Source: Medicago truncatula (taxonomy: Eukaryota > Streptophyta > Magnoliopsida > Fabales > Fabaceae). Taken from it: 64,000 nt of DNA. The stretch covers positions 50,927,762 to 50,991,761 of the forward strand of contig NC_053042.1 of assembly GCF_003473485.1 (NCBI RefSeq), given 5' to 3'. This document shows positions 1 to 11,500 of the stretch, in pieces; the stretch's first letter is position 1, and the number at the start of each line of letters is the position of its first letter. Below the pieces are notes generated by a model that saw nothing but the letters and a program-made list of their open reading frames with translations, ran no database searches and had not been told where the DNA came from. Made by a program: the position numbers and the translations under genes.

Positions 1-805
1 TATCTCATATGCTGTAACAATATAAAACATTTTTTTAACAAAAATTAAGCGTGATTTAAGTATTATATATGATTATTTATCATGTTTTTATTTCAATTTA
101 AAAAAATGTATTTTATAGTGTCCGTACTTTAAAAAAGAAAATTAAACCCTACCCTCTCTTCCCCTTCTAAATCCCCCATCCAAACACACCCTTAGACTCT
201 ATTCTTAAGGATGCTATTATGCTGAAATAAGCTGAAAACCACTAATGAACATGTCATAAGTTGCTTCTATAAGCTCTCCCAAATAGTCACACAACAAATA
301 AGCTCATATTAGTCAATTCAAACATGGTCTTAGTCACGTCTAAAGATTTTATCCCTGAAATTGATAAATTTTAAAAGGGTCTCGAAACTGAAGATCCTCA
401 ATCATGTAACCCTCCCTTAAAAGCTAGTTATTATCAAGGGAGAAGAACCAAGCCACTTAAATTCTCCACCGAGCATCCCATTCTACTTGATTAGATTTAG
501 GAATTATACCCAAGCACCTATCAGAATCATTTCGTTAATTTTAGAAATTAAACTATCAATTTCAAGTCAAAATACTCTATTAGGTTAGAATATAATTAGT
601 TGAGGAGAATTTCATGGTAAAACACTAAAAAAGAATAGCATAGGATAGGACAACAAAAACTTAGGAAATTTTACAGATACAGTATAACCACAACTAAATG
701 ATAATGATCTATATTCTATATATCTACCAAGTACCAACCAAATAAAGATTAATATCATCAAAACTTGACAAAAGTTGAAGAAAACAGTGTCCAAGTCCAA
801 CTAAC
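1..805. other. Intron or flank of the malectin-like gene, nothing else recognised
   Basis: AT-rich DNA without a convincing coding exon. The donor site at 804-805 (minus strand) opens an intron into this stretch, so most of it is probably intron 1 of the gene at 806-1422, whose remaining exons would lie beyond the left edge. I found no acceptor followed by a recognisable malectin or LRR exon. Confidence 0.4.
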
Positions 806-1422
806 CTTATGCTTGGTCCGGAGTAACCAAAGCTATTTCTAGCAACCAAACCAATAGCAAAGTTGTTAAAATCAGTGGTATTATACAAGGAATCTCCAAG
901 AATCAAAAACTCCAAAGCAGAAACAAACGGGTCAGAATCCGTATAACTATTCGACCCGATACAAAAACTCATAAACTTCCCCACAGCCAAAAATACCCCT
1001 TCATAAAAACTCGAGTTTCCATTAGCATAATCCACCGTAGTATTCACCACACTCCATAACGTTCCATCAATGATCTGATCAAACACCGGCGGCGTAGGAT
1101 GATCAACACCGTTGACTCCACCGTAGAAATAAGTAGTACGTATCATATATTTTGCACCGCGATACACAGGAATATTGTAGCAGTGTTTTTTAACTTGGAG
1201 AGGGAATGAACGAAGGGTTTTGAGAGTTGGGAGAAGGACTTGGGTGGTTATGTTTTTGGGTGTGCCGGTGGTGATGAAGTTTGAATCGGGAAGCCATGTA
1301 CGGTTGTTGATTTGGGTTGTTGTGAGGGTGCCGCAGTTGATGAGGAAGCCTTTGGGGGGTGTTTGAGAAAAAGAGGGGGTGTGGAAAGAGATGAAGAGAA
1401 GGAGGAAGAAGAGGATGGACAT
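806..1422 (-). CDS. Malectin-like domain LRR protein, first exon (partial gene)
   Basis: The ATG at 1422 opens a hydrophobic signal peptide (about residues 1-20, ending SFSQ) followed by a malectin-like, di-glucose-binding type domain. Recognisable stretches are [12 protein letters not shown], the block [18 protein letters not shown] and [15 protein letters not shown]. The frame stays open beyond 806, but the sequence after FGYSGPSI-R departs from the family exactly where AG|GTTAG forms a donor, so exon 1 is taken as 806-1422, ending in phase 2. In Arabidopsis a similar domain followed by leucine-rich repeats is found in the At1g25570/RLP4-like group of secreted or membrane-anchored proteins (from memory). 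The LRR part is not in the window. The ligand is unknown. It could also be the ectodomain of a malectin-LRR receptor kinase. Confidence 0.78.
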
Positions 1423-2133
1423 GGTTGAAAATTTTGGAGAATAAAGAGTAATAGTAAGTTAAGTTTGTTATGAAAAGGTGTTGAGGAAAGAGAATTTGGA
1501 GAAGGAGTGGGAGGGAGGGAAGAAGGAAGGAAAGAAAAGAATAATTAATGATGACGCGGGAAACTAACTGGTCAGAACAAAGACAGGTTCAAAGGACAGA
1601 ACAGAATTGGTTTTTCATTGTTGCTTTGATTTTGTTTGATTTGGTTACCGTTGGTTGGGTTGGGTTGGGTTGAAGGGTGATGAAGGACGGCATTTATTTT
1701 AGTGGGATGGGCAAAGACTAGTTCACTTTGACTTTTGCTTGTTTGATTTGGTTGGCACTTGGCAGCTACTACTACTACTACTATTTTCCATTTTATAATC
1801 ATTGTCAATTGTCAACAGTGAGTGCATTTTTAATGACAACAATAGGATAGTGACAATGACAATAGAATTTGTCTAGTAATTTAGAATTAGACTAATCCCT
1901 CAACAATGGCTAACCTAACCGTGTGTAGATGGAGATTGTTGACATTTTTTTGTTAATAATAATATTTCCTTTTGTAGATGATGAATCTCTAGATCAAATT
2001 GAAAGTACATGAGTGGAGGAGTACACCATATTCATATATCACTCCATGATTTTTGAGTAATATTTACACGGGCAATTTCAATAGTGACACCACCGATGTC
2101 CTTATGTTAGGTGCTCGTTGAAATATTGTGGTG
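1423..2133. other. Upstream region of the malectin-like gene, no gene seen
   Basis: Contains the 5' flank of the minus-strand malectin-like gene, with pyrimidine-rich runs on its sense strand at 1480-1540, and short simple repeats such as tandem GGTTG at 1650-1670 and CTA at 1768-1782. No open frame with family character was seen. Confidence 0.4.
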
Positions 2134-2430
2134 CTACCTCTATCCCTAATTATAAGTCTCTTTTGATAATTTTTTTTGTCCTTTTTTATAAGATTCATTT
2201 GCTATTTTCAACTACATTAATTATTTCTTTACATACATGTCCCTATTTATTATACATACATCTTTTTCTTCAATCAGCAATAATAACATATGAAAAACAT
2301 AAACTAACTCTCAATCTTAAGGATAAAATTGTAAAAACAATAGTGATTACAAACAACTTTAATACAAATATCCACTTTCTTAATTCTCGTGATTTTAGCA
2401 AAAGGGTCCTACAATTAGAAACGGAGGTAG
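2134..2430. mobile_element. MITE, CTCCCTCCGTCCC-type family, copy A
   Basis: About 297 bp bounded by CTACCTC and GAGGTAG, reading CCCTAATTATAAG inward on the left and CAATTAGAAACGGAGG on the right. Its interior is the reverse complement of the interiors of two further copies in this window (34980-35253 and 39303-39599), with shared blocks around AAAAGGGTC and TTAATTCTCGTGATTTT. Long open frames on both strands are a by-product of low stop density and are not genes. Stowaway-like (TA target) is my best family guess. Confidence 0.65.
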
Positions 2431-2800
2431 TATTTATTAACTTTTCTTCACTCCATTCTAACTTAACAATTTTTAAATAAGTTTGTCGGTCTTTGAATTT
2501 GTGTTTATCGATTAATTTAGTATTCAAAATTTTAGAAAGGACAAATATTCTCTCAATTTGCTTAACATATACTTTCTCCGTGAGCTTAGCTCAGTTTGAT
2601 CGTTACATCAAGTTTGATCGTTACTCTGTGAAGGGAGTACTAGTATTAAATATGCACATCATATTTTGATTTCTAACAAATGTGATCCATTGATTACATC
2701 TTATGGTATTTTCTTTGTGCTTCATTCGTGAGAGAATTAATTGATCCCTCACCTTAGAATCCACCTTTTTTAAATGGTCTTGCATTTTGGAAAAAAAGAT

Positions 2801-2892
2801 GAGTGAACCATCAAGTTAGTCCCTGAATTTTCACGCGTCGGCCAATTTAGTCCCTCAATTATGCGAAATTTCAATTTCATCCCTGAATTTGT
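2801..2892 (+). repeat. Left terminal inverted repeat of the MULE
   Basis: Begins GAGTGAACCATCAA and includes CACGCGTCGGCCAA and two copies of TAGTCCCT. Pairs with 8164-8255. Confidence 0.9.
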
Positions 2893-3532
2893 TAATTGTC
2901 AATCAATTTAGTCCTTCTGGTCAAACGGGCTGTTAACGGTGCTGACGTGGCCGTTAACCTCTTACATGTCATACGCCACGTAGGCAGGGACTAATTTGGC
3001 TGATAATTCCAAACATTTTGAAGGACTAAATTGATTGATTTGCAGAATTTTTTTTTATTTTTTCCCCAAACAACTCTTTTCTTCCCCAACGACTTTGTCT
3101 TCCCCAATTGTATAAAATTGGAACCCTAATTACACAATCTATAATCTACATTCTAATATCACCTAAATTTCCTTGAATAATAAGTTTAATGGTTATGAAA
3201 AGAGGTTGAAGATGATTCAGAACACACAAATTCGTCCCCAGATCATATTTAAAACCATCAAATTAGTCCCTGAATATTTTAATCATATATCAAATTGATC
3301 CTTGAAATTACAGAACACAGAAATTAAAACTGTGATATTACATAGGCAAAAGTCATAGGTAATAAGTCATAATTCTGAGAAATTACATAAGCAAAAGCAA
3401 CCCAATTTTGGGGCATTAACAAGTCATAAGACTTAAATGGCAAGTTAAGCAAAAAAAAACCCAACTATGGGGCATAATTCAAATAAGCCTACATATTACA
3501 AATCCAAAACATCTATTAAACTTCAGGAAGCA

Positions 3533-6500
3533 TCACTTCTTGGGAAATCCGGGAGTTGGTATAAACTCCATGAATTGAGGTTGAGTCGAACCGGGTGGAC
3601 CATAGGTTGGATATGGAACCCTAATCATGCCAGCAGGAGTTGGATGAGCTGGTGCAGGACCCCTCATTGGTGTATTCTTTGGCCTATTAGCTGAAGGAAC
3701 CGGTCCTCTAAGGCCATACCTCCTTGGTGCAAGACTCTGAAATTTCAATTTCAATCAAATTAGTCCCTAAAATCATAACAGAATCAATCATATCAGTCCT
3801 TCAATTAATATACTAATTGCCAAAACGATCCTTAAAAATTAAAAGTCATACCTGTCCAGCATGTGCAACAACATTATGTTGCACAAAGTAAGGAGCATTT
3901 TCTGGCACAACATTTGCAGGCACTTCATTAGGATCAATTGCTGGCACAACATTTTCTGGCACTTCATTAGGAGCATTTCCAGGCACAAAGTTAGGAGCAT
4001 TTTCTGGCACTTCATTAGGAGTATTCCCAGCATTTTCATCCACAGCATCTACATTGCCAGCATTTTCATCCACATCATCTACATTGCCAGGATTTTCCTT
4101 TGGTCTCCTACTAACACCTTGCATCATACAACTTCTTGCATTATGATCAAGCAATCCACACCTCCCACATTGAGTGTCATTGTATGTCTTCTTCATCTGA
4201 CTCCCACAAACAGGTTCCTCATTACCATCATTTCTTCTGGCTTTCTTTGGTCTTCCTGGAGCCCTTTTAACCTTTGGTGGCACAGGTTTTTCATAAGGAG
4301 TTGATTCCCAATATATTTGGGAATTAACTGGCTGAATGAAGTAGTTGTATGTTGCCCTATAAGATCCAAGGGTCAACCAAGCATGACAATGGTCTTCTGG
4401 CTTTAAACCTCTCAATGCAAGGGCTGAACAAGCATGCATACATGACATTCCTGTTGCATTCAAATCCAACATATTCCAGTTCAAATCAAAAACACCAGAA
4501 TGAGTATAAAAATAAAACATATTTAGCTAGAAAAATAAAAGAAAACACTTACCAGTTAACTGCCAAAATCTGCATGTGCAAGTTTGCTTAAATATATCAA
4601 CATCCACTTTGATTCTGGAGTAATTTTCTATTTGATACCTTTGCCTTGGATTATCACCACTCCACACTGGTGTCCAATTGTGACTGGCAAGCTTTTCTTT
4701 CTCTAGCCTACTTTGCTGCCAAGGACATAGTGGTCCAGCTCTCCCATCAAGCTTCATCTTGTTATGACTCATTTTTCTCATAACATAGCACCTAACATCC
4801 TCAGCGAAAGTGAGTATTGGTTTCCCTCTATAGTTCAAGATCTTTGCATTGAAAACCTCACAAGCATTGTTCACTATGTTATCTGCCTTGCAATTTTCAC
4901 TAAAATAAGCTTTAGTCCATGCTTCCTTTGGCCATTTGTTAAGATACTCCCATGCCTTCTGATTAAGCCTCTTCACCCTCTCCATAATGCGGTTGAATTG
5001 AGTGGGAGTTGTTGCCCTTGCACACTCCCATACCACCCCTCTCAATTCCTTCTCCTTCCATTGTTTTGTGAAGTTCCTCCATAGATGCATTGCACAATAT
5101 CTATGTGGCACCCCAGGCATCACTTCTTGCATGGCTGGAATCAAACCCTGCCAATTTTAACAATTACAGAATCATTATTCCCTAATATATATCACTATCC
5201 ATCAAATTAGTCCCTGAATTATACAACTTACTATCAAACTAGTCCCAGAATTATACAACTTACTATCACACTAGTCCCTGAATTATACAACTTACTATCA
5301 AATTAGTCCCTGAATTATATTAATAAATATCAATATAGTCCCTGCATTATTTTACTTACTATTTTCAGCTATTACTATACATCAGAATGCATGAAAAAAA
5401 GGGACATAACATGAAAGATGAAAAAGACTAAGATGGTTATTCATACCTTTTGCATGTCTGAGATGAAGTTCCATCCATTACGCTCATAATCTCCAAGATC
5501 TTTATGTAATAATTCCAAAAACCATTTCCAGTTATCTTTATTCTCCACATCCACAATGGCATAAGCAATGACATAAATATGGTTATTTCCATCTTGTCCC
5601 ACAGCAGACAAAAGTTGCCCTCCATAATACCCCTTAAGAAAGCATCCATCTAACCCAATCAATGGTCTACATCCAGCCTTAAAACCTTGTTTACATGCAT
5701 CCAGACAAACATAAAATCTTTTGAATTGTGGAGGGGACTGTGGCATTGGTGTTGTATTCATCCTCACAGTTGAGTTTGGGTTACTCCTCAGCAGTTCATT
5801 TGCATAATCCCACAAAAGACCATATTGCTCCCTTTCACTGCCTTCAACCAAATCCCTTGCTTCTTTTGTTGCCCTAAAAATCAAGTTGTCATCAAGAATC
5901 ACCTTATAATCCTTCTTGAACAAATCAAATATTTCTCTATGCTTTATTTCAGGATCAAACCTTAAGACTTTCTCAAGCATCTTAACCACCCATTTCCTAT
6001 TAGCTTGTTTATTCTTGAAATCTGTAGGGCAATCATGTTTACTCACAAATGTTCTGATCTGAAAACACTTCCTCTTTTCATCCCTTGCACAATATATTAC
6101 CCAACCACATGTTTCATGCTTGCATTCAGCCCTTGCCCTCTTCTTATCATTCTTCAGCCACTTAATATCTTTTCCCTTGTGAATGGTGTAATCCTTAACA
6201 GCATCCTTAAATTTTTGAAGAGTAGCAAACTCCATTCCAAGTTCCAAGTTTACATCACCAAACCCAGCATTTTCATTAAATTGAGGATAAACTATATTCC
6301 TATTTCCATCACCTTCATCATCAGTGCTTATTGGACTCCTTAACTCCTCAGAAACATAGCTGTCATTATCACTGCATACTTCATTAGGCTCAGACATTTC
6401 AATGTGAACCTGGCTACCATTACCTACCTCACAGTGAGAGTCTCTATGTCCAGCCACATAATCCGCCTCAAAATCAGTGTCATCACTAGAAGAATCAAAC

Positions 6501-7369
6501 ACAAGTGGGCCATCATCATTAATGGTCACCCCAGTCCCTCTTGAGTATCTCACTGGTCTTTTTCTTTTTGGTGCAGCAGTTTGTTTTTCCTTGCCTTTGC
6601 TTTTCCTTGCCTTTTTCTGAGCTCCTTTGGTGACATTTTCCTCAACCTGAGTTTCTTGTTGGGTGACTGTTTCTTGAGGCTGACTTTCTTCAGCCTGAGT
6701 GACATTTCCTCCTTCATTATCAACAACATTGTCTTCTTCCCTTCCTTGAGTAGCACCAACATTGTCTTCTTCCCTTCCTTGAGTAGCACCAACATTGTCT
6801 TCTTCCATTCCCTCCTGCATATCATCAACAATTTCCTCTTCATTACCAACCCTAGTTTGCACACTAGCAACCAAACACTCTACCACATTTCTTTCCTCAG
6901 CAGTTAGTATGTCAACCTCCATAACTTTAATTGGTTCCTCCTCCCTTGTTTTTGCACTTCTCAGACATTTTTCCATTTCTCTCTCAACCTCCTCCCTCTC
7001 TTCAGTTGTTAATGGAACAATTTCAACCTCCTCATTATCTACCAAATGTTGTGCATATATTTCAACTTCATTACCATTAGACCTTGCAGCTTGCACCATA
7101 TCCAAAATATGTTGATCAGTTGTCAATGGAGTCAAGCAGATGTTCAGATCATTGGAAACACCCTCATACGGCTTCATGTACCCTAGTTTAGATACCTTGA
7201 AGTAGCTTTTGCAATGTTTCACCATCTTCTCAATGTCCCACAAACACAACTCATCAACATATATCTTTTCCCATACACAGAATTCACCGCCAACATATTG
7301 CAGCCTCCGATTCTCATTTCGCACTAAATCACCACCATGATGCAGTATTAGTGTTATATGCTCTTCCAT
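3533..7369 (-). CDS. MULE transposase (MURA-like, 1106 aa, four exons)
   Basis: Exons 7369-5447, 5147-4553, 4450-3852 and 3736-3533, all with GT-AG borders and continuous frame, give 1106 residues ending FPKK. In order: a PB1-like N-terminal domain (about 1-105), an acidic region with a tandem EEDNVGATQGR repeat (190-220), a lysine-rich probable nuclear localisation signal (about 250-275), a MuDR-type DNA-binding region (about 375-455), the DDE transposase core with D574 (IGLDGCF), D638 (ISDMQKG) and E738 (NNACEVFN), a SWIM zinc finger (C831-x-C833, C843-x-H845) interrupted by intron 2, and a C-terminal CCHC knuckle C934-x2-C937-x4-H942-x4-C947. The tail is rich in VPENAPN-like repeats. The ATG at 7369 is chosen because upstream in-frame triplets are GTG or TTG. 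It would cut and paste the surrounding element. Nothing needed for catalysis appears to be missing. Confidence 0.92.
5185..5350. repeat. Tandem TIR-like motif array in intron 1 of the MULE gene
   Basis: About four units of roughly 36 bp built on TTAGTCCCTGAATTATACAA, separated by CTTACTATCA. The core TAGTCCCTGAATT is also the second block of the element's terminal inverted repeat. Looser copies occur at 3262-3300 and 3755-3830, the latter in intron 3. Confidence 0.8.
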
Positions 7370-7423
7370 CCTACAAAACAACACAGAATCACCACCATGA
7401 TGCAGTATTAGTGTTATATGCTC
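7327..7423. repeat. Duplicated block at the transposase start
   Basis: A roughly 37-bp block (AATCACCACCATGATGCAGT, continuing to ATATGCTC) occurs at 7327-7363 and again at 7387-7423, a 60-bp period. The inner copy encodes the first residues of the transposase (ITLILHHGG). The outer copy lies in the leader, and a third partial copy follows at 7424-7440. Confidence 0.8.
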
Positions 7424-8163
7424 ACCACCATGATGCAGAATTCGGCAACCTTGATTTTAATCACAAACAAAACAACAAAAAAATACAAAACTAAAATGCA
7501 AAACTCAAATACAAACGTGTAATTTCCTTCATTACAAAGTTAAATGTTCATCAAATTTAGTAACCAACCAGGAAAAAAAATTAAATTTTCAAATTTTTAC
7601 AACTTTACCAAAAACCCTAAAAACGAATAATCATACCAAACCATTTGTCTCAAACACGCAACAAAAGGACAAAATGAAAACGAAATGATCACAGACAGAA
7701 TCTTAAAACGCCAAAACGAAATGATAAAAACGAACAAAAACGAACAAAAACGGTGCCAAAACGAAACACGCCAGAATCTTGATAAACAAAAGGAAAGGTG
7801 TTACCTTTGATCACGGTCGAACACAGGAACTTCAAACACGCCAGAATCGATGGAGATGAGGATGATTTTGGAGGGGTGAAAATGGAGAACGTTTTAGCGG
7901 GAAGGAGAAGAGTCAAGGATGTTTTTGATGGTTCTGAGTAAAATGTGAAGAAGAAGGAATATGTAATGCAGGGGCAAAATGGGAAAAGCACGAAAAAATT
8001 AAATTGAAAAATGAAAAGTGAACTTTTTCCAAATCAATCAAATTCGTCCCTGAACACGTGGCTTCCTTCTTGCCACGCGTACAGGACAGCACACCATGCC
8101 AGACGACATGTCAGCATGGCTAACGGAGCCCGTTAACGGAGGGACCTTTTTGATGGACGTTTG

Positions 8164-8255
8164 ACAAATTCAGGGATGAAATTGAAATTTCGTATAATTG
8201 AGGGACTAATTTGGCCGACGCGTGAAAATTCAGGGACGAATTTGATGGTTCACTC
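8164..8255 (-). repeat. Right terminal inverted repeat of the MULE
   Basis: Reverse complement of 2801-2892 with about four differences, ending GATGGTTCACTC directly before the second target-duplication copy. Confidence 0.9.
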
Positions 8256-8558
8256 AAAAAAAGATCCAAATATGAAACGGGTGTGTTAAAGAAAATAGGG
8301 AGTGCAGATAGTGACTGGTTTCCCCTTCTCAATATCCAGATTGAGCCTGTGCAAAACCCACATCTCTCTTTTTTGTAATAACGGCGGTGGTTTCAATTTT
8401 ACCGTAACTACCGAAAATACCCCTTCAGTTCTGTGATCCATTCAAATCTTCATTTCCAATTCTCGCCATTTCTATCTGATTTTCTCTTTCCATTCCATTC
8501 TGTTAACCATAGCGCCAACCAACACCACACTCTTCTTCACCCTTCTTCTCTCTCTTTC
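8256..8558 (+). promoter_or_regulatory. Remaining proximal promoter and 5' leader of the ARIA-like gene
   Basis: Only 303 bp separate the MULE end from the chosen ATG. The stretch becomes pyrimidine-rich with CTTCTTC and TCTCTCTTTC runs before the ATG, as in plant leaders. No clear TATA box was found. An in-frame run of codons back to 8433 shows no conserved sequence and is taken as leader. Confidence 0.45.
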
Positions 8559-11500
8559 ATGGAGTTTCAGAGACGCCAAGGTCACTGCCTCTCCGAGAGG
8601 AAGGGGCAAAAACGTAAGTTAGACGAAGAATTACCGGAAGACCGTCAGATCTCGTCGGCACCGCCTACCGCCGACGAACGTGCGGCACTTCTCGTCGAAG
8701 TTGCTAATCAGGTCACCGTTCTCGAGTCTACTTTCACGTGGAATGAAGCCGATCGAGCCGCGGCTAAGCGTGCTACTCATGCGCTTGCCGATCTCGCGAA
8801 GAATGGTAAATCTATGTCTCCGATCTTGTTGAATTGCGGTTGAATTGCACGAGTGTGTGAATTTACTGGTGATTTTGTTTGCAGAGGAAGTGGTGAATGT
8901 GATTGTGGAAGGAGGTGCGATTCCGGCTCTGATTAAGCATCTTCAAGCGCCGCCGGTGACTGATTGCGTTCAGAAGCCGTTGCCGTTTGAGCATGAAGTT
9001 GAGAAAGGGAGTGCCTTCGCGTTAGGACTTCTCGCCGTCAAGGTAATATGATTTTTCTTTATCAAATTTGTATGATTCTGGAAAATGAAATTGATTGAAG
9101 AATTGTTTTAGGTTGAATTCAATTAGTGAGTAGTAATAGTGCATCTTCTTAGAAATGTTATTCAATTTTTGTTATGGCAGTATTATCCAAGTGAATTGTT
9201 AGCCATATGAAGTAGAATGTTAGAAATGAGAAAATGAAGTTGGCATATTAGAGTGGGAGGAAAAGTAGCTTATCGGAATTTGGCTCTAGTTTTGTTTTGT
9301 GCTTTTAAAATTAAAGCACGGTGAGACACAAAAAATGTTATGTATTTTCATTCTAATATCTTATGTTAGTATAAGAGTTTAGCTAAGGAGAGTATAGCAA
9401 ATTATTCCGTTTTGTTTTATTTTTCCTATTAAACAGGACATACTGTATTGAATGATCTATATGGATTTTTGAGTGTGTCATATTGGATTTTTTTTTAATC
9501 CACAGTTATGTTGTATTCAAGAGGGTGAATGGAAATTTTGTTTTATATCAACATCCACTGTCAGGACTTTCAGTTTTATCTGTTTTGAATGTACCGTTGG
9601 TTTGTCATATTTCATTCTAGAGAGGATACATCACTAATGCATGTACTTGGGTAAACTTAATTTTAAATAAAAAACTGATTTTATAAAATTAATTTTGGTT
9701 ATAATAGAGTCTGAAGTAAAATGATTAATATTTGCATGTCTTTCCCTTGAAAGTTTGTTTGTTGTAAACTTTGGTGTAAATTTTAAACCCCATACTGATT
9801 TTTTTCCTTTTTTCTTTTCACTTCTACTCAAACAGTGGTTTGGAGTCACAATAATTTTTTCTTTTCTTTTCTGATAGCAACTATTTTAACCGAAATCACA
9901 TCTGATGTGAAGTGAAATCAATTTTGTTACTCTACTTTGTGAAACCAATTACACTAAATCACAGTAATGTGCCAAGGAAGTGACCATATACAGTCATAAT
10001 GAAATCTGAATGCATTGAACAAAAACTTGAAATACTAAGAGAAAAATCCATGGTCAATTAACCAAGCGAAAAAATCAAATGAGTTTTTGGATGACCAATT
10101 ACGAGACAGTAAATTCTTTTAAAATGTTCAATTAAAGTGAATGTCTCTCATAGGTTTAAATAATAAATTGGGTGGTCTGGTCTGAGACTACGGTGAGGGT
10201 GTCTCTTGCTATGGGATTTTAGAGTTCTAAACATTCGTGTATGTACGCTGTTATGCCAATTACATGATTGATTTTAGCTTTGATTATGAGATGTGAATAG
10301 AGTAGAATGTGATTTCCTTTATCAATTCACTTGCCAACATCCTCCATGATGAGGACCGTGTCACCTTTTCACCAGACTTTGTATTATATATATGGCATAT
10401 ATCATATATTCCATTTAACTTTTAGCTGCCCTTTAAAAAAAGATATAATTGTTCAGCTAACATCTTATTTGAAATGCTTTCTACAGCCGGAACATCAACA
10501 ACTAATTGTGGACGGTGGTGCCTTAACACATCTTGTTGATCTTTTAAAGAGGCATAATAATGGTTTGACTTCTCGTGCCATTAATAGTCTCATTCGTAGG
10601 GCTGCGGATGCTGTTACTAATCTCGCACATGAGAATAGCAACATTAAAACCCATGTCAGGTTTGCCTCTCATGCACGATCGTATATTTAGACTCAGTTTG
10701 GATTTTTTTTCTTAACATTATATGGATTTTCTGTGTAGGATGGAAGGTGGAATTCCACCACTTGTTCATTTGCTGGAATTTGCTGATACAAAGGTGCAAA
10801 GAGCAGCTGCTGGTGCACTGCGAACTCTAGCTTTTAAAAATGATGAAAATAAAATTCAGGTAGGCAGTGGTCATTGTTGAAAGTTGAGTTTTGAATATGA
10901 TAATTAGTTACATAACATGATGATTTGCCAGATTGTTGAATGTGATGCTCTTCCGACTCTGATTCTAATGCTGCGTTCTGAAGATGCTGCTATTCATTAT
11001 GAAGCGGTATGGATAAGGAAACTGTAATGATAAATTTTAGGTTTTGCAATAATTTTGAGCTGTCTATATACATCTCTCATCTGGCATATGCAATGAATTG
11101 GATTGTATTACAGGTTGGTGTGATTGGAAATCTAGTTCACTCATCTCCTAATATAAAGAAAGAGGTTTTATTTGCAGGTGCTTTACAACCAGTTATTGGA
11201 TTACTTAGGTATAATATCAGCTCTGGACTCTATTATTGCCGGGCCCATTCTATTGCAATTCCCCTTCCCTCTCCCTGTATCTTGAATTTGTTTTGGCTTT
11301 ATTTGTTTATATGCCCAATTTTTTTGTTTCTTGACAATAATTTCTGTGATTTATAACTAAATCAACATATTTCAATTAATGCATTCTAATAATGTTTCTT
11401 TTAATAGCTCACGCTGCCCTGAAAGTCAGAGGGAAGCGGCATTGTTACTTGGACAGTTTGCAGCAACTGATTCAGACTGCAAGGTAATGATAAACTTCAC

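Larger units (their letters stand above)
2801..8255 (-). mobile_element. Whole-looking Mutator-like element (MULE) with long TIRs
   Basis: A 5.45-kb element starting GAGTGAACCATCAA and ending in its reverse complement TTGATGGTTCACTC. The outer roughly 92 bp of the two ends match with about four differences by eye, and weaker similarity continues to about 200 bp (both arms share the GTTAACGG core). The same 10 bp, AAAAAAAGAT, lies directly outside each end (2791-2800 and 8256-8265). A 9-10 bp target duplication is the signature of Mutator transposition. The interior holds one multi-exon transposase gene on the minus strand with no frame break. An unmutated duplication and an intact gene suggest a young, possibly still competent copy. 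It sits between the malectin-like gene and the ARIA-like gene. Confidence 0.93.

Noticed and set aside
2118-2527. Overlapping open frames of 120 and 85 codons on both strands
   Set aside because: They fall in MITE copy A, are AT-driven and lack any domain.
8433-8558. In-frame N-terminal extension of the ARIA-like protein
   Set aside because: The 42 extra residues are of leader-like composition, and family proteins start at the MEFQRR position.
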